Assembly: GCF_023544445.1 (NCBI RefSeq) | Contig: NZ_JALPVJ010000014.1 | Coordinates: 62,001 to 126,000, forward strand | Source of the DNA: Actinoplanes sp. M2I2 | GTDB taxonomy: Bacteria; Actinomycetota; Actinomycetes; Mycobacteriales; Micromonosporaceae | DNA: 64,000 nt | Direction: 5' to 3' | Shown here: piece by piece, positions 39,692 to 45,997 of the stretch | How the letters are laid out: each line of letters starts with the position of its first letter | Numbering within the stretch: the stretch's first letter is position 1 | Notes under the pieces: model-generated | Database searches by the model: none | Told to the model about the DNA's origin: nothing | What the model saw: the letters and a program-made list of their open reading frames with translations, nothing else | Translations under genes and position numbers: made by a program

Positions 39692-40529
39692 CCAGGTCGC
39701 GGACCGCGGGGGCGACCTCGGCGGCCAGGATATCGGCGGTCCGAGGGTCGTCGCTGGCCACGATGAACCCGCTGATGCCGTGGTGGAGGGCGAGGTCGGC
39801 GAGGTGGTCGACCCGCCGGGCCGGCGGGCCGTCCAGCTCGGTGAAGGTCATCAGGCGCCGGACCCGGGCGGGATCCCGGCCGGCGGACAGGGCCGCCTCG
39901 TCGATCCGGGCGTTCATCTCGGGCAACGAGTCGGCGCCGCGGGGCAGGTAGGGCATCGACGGGAGCCAGCCGTCGCCGAGGCGGCCGGTCAGCGCCAGCA
40001 TCCTGGGCTTGTAGGCGCCGATCCAGATGCCCATGTCGTGGGCCGGGCGCGGTCCACGCTTGGCCCCGACGACGGTGTAGTGCTCACCCCGGTGGTCGAC
40101 CCGTTCCCGGGTGCCGGTGTCCCACAGGTCGCGGATGATCGGGATGGCCTCGGCGAGCGCGTCGATCCGCTGACCGACCGTCAGCCGGGGGCCGCCCATG
40201 GCCGCGATGCCGTCGGGAAAGCCGCCCGCGCCCAGCCCGAGCTCGATGCGGCCGCCGCTGAGCAGGTCGAGCGAGGCCGCCGCCCGGGCCAGCACGGCCG
40301 GCGGGCGCAGCGGCAGGTTGAGCACGTTGCCGAGCAACCGGATCCGGGACGTCCTGGCCGCGGCGTAGGCCATCAGCGTCCAGGTGTCCAGGAAGGCCGG
40401 CTGGTACGGGTGGTCCTGGAAGCTGACCAGGTCGAGTCCCGCGCGGTCGGCGGTGACGGTCAGGTCGACGGCGGCGGCGTTCGGCGTCACGAAGAGGCCG
40501 AAGAGGAGGTCGCGTCCGTAGTCGGTCAT
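39657..40529 (-). CDS. LLM-class (bacterial luciferase-like) flavin/F420 oxidoreductase
   Basis: 290 aa from ATG 40529 with GGTGGAG upstream. TIM-barrel of the luciferase-like family: GLDLVSFQDHPYQPAF, ARTSRIRLLGNVLN, ASLDLLSGGRIELGLGAGG and IWIGAYKPRMLALTGRLGDGWLPS. It uses FMN or, in actinobacteria, often F420; the deazaflavin form is likely but not proven. The ATG overlaps the stop of the upstream FAD oxidase gene as ATGA, so the two are translationally coupled and probably act together. Confidence 0.85.
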   Translation of the reverse strand: MTDYGRDLLFGLFVTPNAAAVDLTVTADRAGLDLVSFQDHPYQPAFLDTWTLMAYAAARTSRIRLLGNVLNLPLRPPAVLARAAASLDLLSGGRIELGLGAGGFPDGIAAMGGPRLTVGQRIDALAEAIPIIRDLWDTGTRERVDHRGEHYTVVGAKRGPRPAHDMGIWIGAYKPRMLALTGRLGDGWLPSMPYLPRGADSLPEMNARIDEAALSAGRDPARVRRLMTFTELDGPPARRVDHLADLALHHGISGFIVASDDPRTADILAAEVAPAVRDLVKRERGAVPAA

Positions 40530-42142
40530 TTCTCCACCTCGGGGTCGATGTTGAAGTTGTCGCGGAGCAGGTTCGTCGGGTCGTGACGTCGTTTCAGGGC
40601 GCGCAGCCGGCTCAGCGTCGCCGGCGGGAAGGCGTCCCGCAGGCGCTCGGGCCGCTGATCGGTCTCGAAGCTGAGGTAGAGGCCGTCGAAGTGGTGGGCC
40701 AGCCGATCCCAGACCCGGTCGAGCCCGGCGCGGTCGCTGCCCAGGGCGGTGACCTGGAACTCGGGGGTGCGGTGGGCCCACGCGGTCGCGTCCGGCGGGG
40801 TGTCGGCGATCGCGCCGCCCATGTGCCGCAGCGCGAAGACGAAGACCTGGCCCGAGCGCAGCAGCCGGGCGGCGTCGCGCGCGAACGCGTCGGTGAGCAC
40901 CGGCAGGAGACCCGACCGGGAGATCGGCTCACCGCGCCCGTGATGCCCTCCGGCGCCGACGTCGGCGGCCTGGCCCATCACGTCGGCGTAGCGGGTGATC
41001 ACCACCTGCTGCTGGGCCAGCTGGCCGATCGAGGCGAACGGGGTGAGCCGCTCGACGACGGTGTCCGCGTCCCCGGAGTCGACCATCCCGTACAGCTGGA
41101 TCACCGACTGTCCCTCCCGCGGCGGACCGGCCATCAGGAAGATCGTCGTGTCGCGGGGCGCATTGCGGGCCACCTCGCCGTACTGCTTCAGCGCCTGCTC
41201 GAAGTCGGGGCTGACCAGGACGAGCTGGGCCCAGCCGACGTCGCCCGTGGGCGCCGCCTCGAACTCGAAGGCGGTGACCACGCCGAGGTTGGCGCCGGCT
41301 CCGCGGACGCCCCAGAACAGCTCCTGATTCTCCTCGGCGCCGGCCCGGACCGGGGTGCCGTCGGCCAGGACCAGCTCGACGGCGCGCAGACGGTCGATGG
41401 TGAGGCCGTGCTCGCGGGAGAGCAGGCCGATGCCGCCGGCGGTGGCCAGCCCGCCGACACCCACGCCGCCGTAGTCACCGGAGCCGATCGCCCAGTCGTA
41501 CTTGTCGAGAACGGCGCTGACCTGCTTCCACGTCGCGCCGGGACCGACCCGGACCAGGCGCCGGTCCTCGTCGAGCACCTCGACGTCGTTCATCGCGCCG
41601 AGGTCGATGACCAGGCCGCCGTCGTTGGTGGAGCGGCCGCTGAAGCCGTGGCCGCCGCTGCGCAGGCCGAGCGGCAGGTGGCGGTGATCGCGCGCGAAGG
41701 CCAGGGCGTCGGCGACCTCCGCCGGCGTACGCGGGCGGAGCACCAGCCCGGGTGAGCCGCCGCGCATGTAGGTCGACTTGCGGGCCCGGTAGCCGGGATC
41801 GCCCGGCGCGACGGCCGTGTCCGCCAGCGACGCCGGAATGCCGTCGTAGTCGATGCCCTCGCGGCGCTGGGCGCCGGTCATCAGTCGCGAGCCGGCCAGG
41901 ATCTCGAAGCTCTCGTACGCCTTCTCGCGCATCTCCGGTGACACCGCGGCCACCGGCGCGGGCAGGCCGATCCGGATGCTGTCGTTGCGGCCGGCCAGCC
42001 AGACGGCGGTCGTCCAGGGGTCCAGCCCGGTCCCGTCGGCATCCGTGAGGCGCACGTCTCCCCCGGTCTGCTCGACCACGGCCGTGAACTCCCCGGATCC
42101 GACCCGCGCCGTCGCGAGGTCCAGTGCGGTCCCCTCGGTCAT
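40526..42142 (-). CDS. FAD-linked oxidase (PCMH/berberine-bridge type)
   Basis: 538 aa from ATG 42142 with GGAGGATCGT upstream. PCMH FAD domain: GLRSGGHGFSGRSTNDGG with the His in GGH that forms a covalent FAD bond in the family, GDYGGVGVGGLATAGGIG, and a C-terminal BBE segment RLRALKRRHDPTNLLRDNFN. An N-terminal extension of about 130 residues precedes the PCMH domain. It oxidises an unknown small molecule, with O2 as acceptor. First gene of a two-gene operon diverging from and probably controlled by the MarR gene. Confidence 0.88.
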   Translation of the reverse strand: MTEGTALDLATARVGSGEFTAVVEQTGGDVRLTDADGTGLDPWTTAVWLAGRNDSIRIGLPAPVAAVSPEMREKAYESFEILAGSRLMTGAQRREGIDYDGIPASLADTAVAPGDPGYRARKSTYMRGGSPGLVLRPRTPAEVADALAFARDHRHLPLGLRSGGHGFSGRSTNDGGLVIDLGAMNDVEVLDEDRRLVRVGPGATWKQVSAVLDKYDWAIGSGDYGGVGVGGLATAGGIGLLSREHGLTIDRLRAVELVLADGTPVRAGAEENQELFWGVRGAGANLGVVTAFEFEAAPTGDVGWAQLVLVSPDFEQALKQYGEVARNAPRDTTIFLMAGPPREGQSVIQLYGMVDSGDADTVVERLTPFASIGQLAQQQVVITRYADVMGQAADVGAGGHHGRGEPISRSGLLPVLTDAFARDAARLLRSGQVFVFALRHMGGAIADTPPDATAWAHRTPEFQVTALGSDRAGLDRVWDRLAHHFDGLYLSFETDQRPERLRDAFPPATLSRLRALKRRHDPTNLLRDNFNIDPEVEK

Positions 42143-42165
42143 ACGATCCTCCGCTTTTTCGATTG

Positions 42166-42197
42166 TCGTCTGAGCATATAGTATTGCTAGAAGACGA
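42166..42197. promoter_or_regulatory. Nested inverted repeats, probable MarR operator
   Basis: Outer arms TCGTCT (42166-42171) and AGACGA (42192-42197) flank an AT-rich inner element AGCATATAGTATTGCT (42173-42188) with AGCA/TGCT arms. This 80-bp gap between the divergent FAD oxidase and MarR genes also holds the promoters; TATAGT could be a -10 box. Confidence 0.5.
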
Positions 42198-42222
42198 TCT
42201 GGCCAACAGATAGGATGAACGG

Positions 42223-42693
42223 GTGAGCGACACGGCACTCGACCTCGGGGCGGCCCTGGGCAGCCTGCTGCGGTCGTACACCGAGATGGTCGGGCCGCGA
42301 CTCGACGGCTTCCCCCAGGGCGCGCGCGGTTACCAGACGCTCTGCGAGGTGGTGGAGGGCCGGCCGCCGAGCCAGGCGGCGCTGGCGGCCAAGCTCGGCA
42401 TCGACCGCACGATGATGACCTACCTGATCGACGACCTGGTCGAGGCCGGGCTGGTCGAGCGCCGGCCCAACCCGGACGACCGCCGGCAGCGCCGGATCGT
42501 CGCCACCGAACGGGGGCGCGCGGCCATCGCGACGCTGTGCGTCCAGGTCGCCGAGGCCGAGGCGGCCGCCCTGGGCATGCTCGACGACCACGAGAGGGTG
42601 ATGTTCCGCCGGCTGCTCGACAAGGCCTCCGGCCTCGGAGCGCTGCACACCGCCGAGGCGTGCGCGATCGTTACCGAGGCGCTCGAGGTCTGA
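42223..42693 (+). CDS. MarR-family transcriptional regulator
   Basis: 156 aa from a GTG at 42223. Winged helix with PSQAALAAKLGIDRTMMTYLIDDLVEAGLVERRPNPDDRRQR, a typical MarR recognition helix and wing, flanked by dimerisation helices. It is divergent from the FAD oxidase-LLM oxidoreductase operon and likely represses it and itself through the repeats at 42166-42197. The ligand is unknown; MarR proteins often answer to aromatic compounds. Confidence 0.92.
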   Translation: MSDTALDLGAALGSLLRSYTEMVGPRLDGFPQGARGYQTLCEVVEGRPPSQAALAAKLGIDRTMMTYLIDDLVEAGLVERRPNPDDRRQRRIVATERGRAAIATLCVQVAEAEAAALGMLDDHERVMFRRLLDKASGLGALHTAEACAIVTEALEV

Positions 42694-42725
42694 GGGTTTG
42701 GCCCGGCCCGGCGCGGGCACCGGAG

Positions 42726-44306
42726 ATGCTCGTGGAGATCGGGTACCTCGCCGGCGGGCGTTATCGGCTGCGCGAGCGGCTCGGGCACGGTGGCATGTCG
42801 GTCGTCTGGCGGGCCACCGACGAAGTGCTGGGCCGCGATGTCGCGGTCAAGGTGCTGGCCCCGCAGCTCGCCGACGACCCGGCCGTCCTGCGCCGGCTGC
42901 GCGACGAGGCCCGGGCCGCGGCGGCCCTGCGGCACCCCAACATCGTCGCGGTCTACGACTACGGCGAGGACGCGCTTCCGTACGTCGTCATGGAGCTCGT
43001 CGACGGCCGGACGCTGGCCGACCTGATCCGCGGCGGCGCGCTGCCGTGGCGGACCGCCGTGGCGATCGGCTCGCAGGTGGCCGCCGCCCTGGCCGCGGCG
43101 CACGCCCAGGGTGTCGTGCACTGCGACGTCAAGCCGGCCAACGTGATGGTCACCGGCACCGGCGTCAAGCTGGTCGACTTCGGCATAGCGGCCGCGGTCG
43201 GCGCGGTCGAGGACCCGGCCGCCGAGGTGCTGGGCACCCCGGCCTACCTGGCGCCCGAGCGGATCGCCGGCGGCCCGATCGTGGCGGCCACCGATGTGTA
43301 CGCGGTGGGGCTGCTGCTCCATTTGACCCTCGCGGGACGCCGGCCTTGGAAGGCGTCCACCGTGACGCAGATGCTGCGCGCCCACGTGTACGCCGAGCCG
43401 GACCCGCTGCCCCCGATCGCCGGGCTGCCCGCCGCGGTGTCCCGGCTGGTGCGCCGCTGCCTGTCCAAGCAGCCGTCCGACCGTCCCGGCGCGGCCGAGG
43501 TGGCCGATCGGCTCGGCCGGATCGCCGGCCTCCCGCCCGCCCCGGTCCTGAACGTCGCCGGCCGGGCCGGCTCCGGCCTGAGCTCGTCGGTCGCCGGGTT
43601 GACGACCGCGCCGATCGCCTCGGCCCGGCAGCTGATCACCTCGCTGCCCGTGCGCCGCCGCCGGGCCGTGGTCGGGGCCGTCGCGGCGGCCGGCCTGCTC
43701 GCCGGCGGGCTGGGCGTGCGGGCGGCCGGCGCCGACGAACCGGCAGCACCGGCGGCGGCCGTGGCCGCCACGCCGCCACCCTCGGCCACCACTGCTGTCA
43801 CCAAGGCCACGGCGGCCGCCCAGCCGCAGACCTGCACCGTCCGCTACGCGCTGCGGGGCACCGCGGCCGGCCGGGCCTCGGCCAAGGTGACGATCCTGAA
43901 CACCGGCGAGGTCGCGGTCCCCGCGTGGCGGCTGTCGTTCGCCCTGCCGTCCGATCAGCGCCTGCTCAAGGGCTGGTCGGCGACCTGGCGGCAGAAGGGC
44001 CGCACGGTCGAGGCCGCGGGTGGCCGGCTTCCGGCCGGCGGCACGGCGGCGACCAGCTTCTCCACCACCTACGGCGAGGTCGCGGCCCTGCCGGTCACCT
44101 TCCGGCTCAACGGCACGACCTGCCAGGCCGAGATGTCCGTCCGCACCGCGCCGGTCGCGAACCCGGCCCGCCCGGCCGGCGCGGCGCCGCAACCGGAGCC
44201 CCCGAAGACCAAGGACAAGGACAAGGCCAAGGACGAGCCGAAGCCGAAGCAGGACGGCGGCGACGAGGACGAAGGCGACGAGGACGAGCACGACGAAGAG
44301 GAGTGA
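42726..44306 (+). CDS. Membrane Ser/Thr kinase with extracellular CBM2-like domain
   Basis: 526 aa from ATG 42726 (weak ribosome-binding site). Cytoplasmic kinase (about 1-275): Gly loop GHGGMSVVW, Lys42, Glu61, catalytic loop HCDVKPAN (D134), DFG (D151) and APE. The usual HRD is HCD, so this is a non-RD kinase. A juxtamembrane basic stretch (VRRRRA, 309) leads to one transmembrane helix (about 314-334). Outside, residues 370-466 form a CBM2-like module (CTVRYAL, LNTGEVAVPAWRLSF, GWSATW, FRLNGTTC) bounded by Cys370 and Cys466, as in CBM2 disulfides. The tail is a highly charged Lys/Asp/Glu stretch. A polysaccharide-sensing kinase is the simplest reading. Confidence 0.88.
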   Translation: MLVEIGYLAGGRYRLRERLGHGGMSVVWRATDEVLGRDVAVKVLAPQLADDPAVLRRLRDEARAAAALRHPNIVAVYDYGEDALPYVVMELVDGRTLADLIRGGALPWRTAVAIGSQVAAALAAAHAQGVVHCDVKPANVMVTGTGVKLVDFGIAAAVGAVEDPAAEVLGTPAYLAPERIAGGPIVAATDVYAVGLLLHLTLAGRRPWKASTVTQMLRAHVYAEPDPLPPIAGLPAAVSRLVRRCLSKQPSDRPGAAEVADRLGRIAGLPPAPVLNVAGRAGSGLSSSVAGLTTAPIASARQLITSLPVRRRRAVVGAVAAAGLLAGGLGVRAAGADEPAAPAAAVAATPPPSATTAVTKATAAAQPQTCTVRYALRGTAAGRASAKVTILNTGEVAVPAWRLSFALPSDQRLLKGWSATWRQKGRTVEAAGGRLPAGGTAATSFSTTYGEVAALPVTFRLNGTTCQAEMSVRTAPVANPARPAGAAPQPEPPKTKDKDKAKDEPKPKQDGGDEDEGDEDEHDEEE

Positions 44307-44321
44307 CCGCCGGCGCCGGCC

Positions 44322-44735
44322 TCACTCCCCGGTGACGTCCGGGCGGCTCAGCAGCAACCACGCGTCGGCCGGGAAGAGCCGGCGGGCCACGGCCCAGGCC
44401 GGCCGCGAATAGTACGGGCGGGCCGCCGCCTCGCCGACGATCACCGGGTCGGCCATCCGGTGGTCGGCGCCCTTCCAGCGGATGGTGCACCCGCCGGCCG
44501 CGACGACGTTGCGGACCCAGTTCGTGCCGGCGCCCCACGGCAGGTTGATGATGAAGCCGGCCGGTGTCGTGACGACGGTGACCGGCACGGCCAGCGCGCG
44601 GCCGGTGACCCGGCCCCGGTGGTGGACCACGGCCCACAGCGGGAAGGCGCGCCGGCCGGCCAGCCGGCGGACGACGGGCGCGGTGGCCCGGGCGAAACGC
44701 CAGGAGGTGTCGTTCGGGGCGGCTGAAGTCGTCAT
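44322..44735 (-). CDS. Nitroreductase/quinone reductase-family protein (DUF385-like, probable F420)
   Basis: 137 aa from ATG 44735. Small split-barrel of the deazaflavin-dependent nitroreductase group: AVVHHRGRVTGRALAVPV, INLPWGAGTNWVRNVVAAGG and IRWKGADHRM. Members reduce nitro-compounds, quinones or other substrates with F420H2. The Arg-rich HHRGRVTGR segment is characteristic. It converges on the kinase gene, 15 bp apart, and diverges from nothing; the LuxR gene behind it reads the same way. Substrate unknown. Confidence 0.78.
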   Translation of the reverse strand: MTTSAAPNDTSWRFARATAPVVRRLAGRRAFPLWAVVHHRGRVTGRALAVPVTVVTTPAGFIINLPWGAGTNWVRNVVAAGGCTIRWKGADHRMADPVIVGEAAARPYYSRPAWAVARRLFPADAWLLLSRPDVTGE

Positions 44736-44806
44736 GCCGTCCAGTGTCGGCTCGCGCCGGGCGCCGGCGCTTCCCGGGAAACCGTCAGCCGGCGTGGCGG
44801 TTTTCC

Positions 44807-44860
44807 GTCATCCGCCCGGCCCGAGCAGGGCAGGTCATCCGCCCGGCCCTCGCAGGGCAT
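44807..44860 (-). repeat. 27-nt tandem duplication across the LuxR stop codon
   Basis: Two copies of a 27-nt unit starting GTCATCCGCCCGGCCC (44807-44833 and 44834-44860) match at 24 of 27 positions. The second copy contains the last codons and stop (44835-44837) of the LuxR gene; the first lies just beyond, so the gene end has been duplicated. Confidence 0.8.
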
Positions 44861-45896
44861 GGGCCACCGCGGCCGTCCGTCCGCTGACGCCGAGCTTGCG
44901 GTACACGTTGGCCAGGTGCCGCTCGACCGTGTGCACGGCGATGCCCAGCCGGGCCGCGATGCCGGCGTTGGAGTGACCGGCGGTGAGCAGGCCCAGCACC
45001 TCCCGCTCCCGCGCGGTCAGGCCCCGGGCCGTCGAGCGCGTCACCCGGCCGTCGGTCACGAATCCGCTGACCAGCCGCACATCGCTCGCCGCGTCCTCGA
45101 CGAACAGGGTGGGCGTCGAGCCGGGCAGCTCCACCAGCCGGGCGTCGGGCAGCCGGGCGGCCAGCCGCCGGCCCACCTCGACCGGGATCTGCTCAGCACC
45201 CTGGCGGTGCAGGACCAGGGTGGGCGCCCGCACCTGCCCGAGCTCGGCCGTGACGTCGATCGCGCGCGCCGCGTCGAACCACGCCTTGGCCACCGGCGCC
45301 GTGGTGGCGCCGCGGAACGACTCGGCCACCCAGCGACCGGACGGCGCCGCGTCCCAGCCCAGCCAGGCCGTCGCGGCGGCGTCGGCGAACAGCCCCCAGT
45401 CCTGGTCGACCAGGGAGAGCAGGGCCTGGGTCTGCGCCGGGCTCATGGCGTCGCGCAGCCGCGGGGCGCCGCCGAACAGGACGAGCCGATCGACGCGGCC
45501 CGGCTCGCGGGCCGCGAACGCGATGGCCGTGGCGACCGAGTGGTAGTAGCCGAGCAGCGACGCGCGCCGGATGCCCGCGTGATCGAGAACGGCCCGCAGA
45601 TCGCGCAGGTGGGCCTCGACGCCGAGATCGCCGAGGTCGATCCGCCGGTCGGAGCTACCCGTCCCCCGGCCGTCGTAGAGCACCACCGTCAGATCGCGGG
45701 CCAGGGCGGCGTACGCGGCCCGGACGGCCGGGATGCGCCACTGGGCCACGATGTTGCTCAGCGAGGGCATCCAGACCAGCACCGGCCCCCGCCCGAAGAC
45801 CTGGTAGCCCAGCGTCACGCCGTCCTCGGCCCGGGCGAAACGCAGATCGGGAAGCTCGTCCACGTCGCCAGTATGGCCGGACGCCGGACCAATCAT
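44835..45896 (-). CDS. LuxR-family regulator with catalytically dead alpha/beta-hydrolase domain
   Basis: 353 aa. The ATG at 45896 coincides with the predicted transcription start (TATAAG -10 box at 45903-45908), so a leaderless mRNA is likely; the frame is open further upstream. N-terminal alpha/beta-hydrolase fold (about 10-265): YQVFGRGPVLVWMPSLS, TVVLYDGRGTGSSDRR and the elbow LLGYYHSVATAI, where the nucleophile GxSxG Ser is Tyr and the catalytic His region (LPGSTPTLF) lacks His. A C-terminal LuxR helix-turn-helix follows (LTAREREVLGLLTAGHSNAG, VERHLANVYRKLG). The hydrolase is probably a ligand sensor. It diverges from the M36 protease gene, a possible target. Confidence 0.88.
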   Translation of the reverse strand: MIGPASGHTGDVDELPDLRFARAEDGVTLGYQVFGRGPVLVWMPSLSNIVAQWRIPAVRAAYAALARDLTVVLYDGRGTGSSDRRIDLGDLGVEAHLRDLRAVLDHAGIRRASLLGYYHSVATAIAFAAREPGRVDRLVLFGGAPRLRDAMSPAQTQALLSLVDQDWGLFADAAATAWLGWDAAPSGRWVAESFRGATTAPVAKAWFDAARAIDVTAELGQVRAPTLVLHRQGAEQIPVEVGRRLAARLPDARLVELPGSTPTLFVEDAASDVRLVSGFVTDGRVTRSTARGLTAREREVLGLLTAGHSNAGIAARLGIAVHTVERHLANVYRKLGVSGRTAAVAHALRGPGG

Positions 45897-45902
45897 CACA
45901 TG

Positions 45903-45923
45903 CTTATAGATGTATTTAGATGT
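45903..45923. promoter_or_regulatory. AT-rich divergent promoter with TAGATGT direct repeat
   Basis: In the gap between the LuxR gene and the M36 protease gene, TATAAG (minus strand, 45903-45908) fits a -10 box for a leaderless LuxR transcript. Two TAGATGT copies (45907-45913 and 45917-45923), one helical turn apart, overlap it. This is the most AT-rich spot nearby and a likely regulator site. Confidence 0.5.
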
Positions 45924-45997
45924 TTGGCCCATGTTGTGCAGGTCGGGGGTGCGATCGGATGACGGGTGGAAACGGACAGATCCAATGAGGAGGTACC

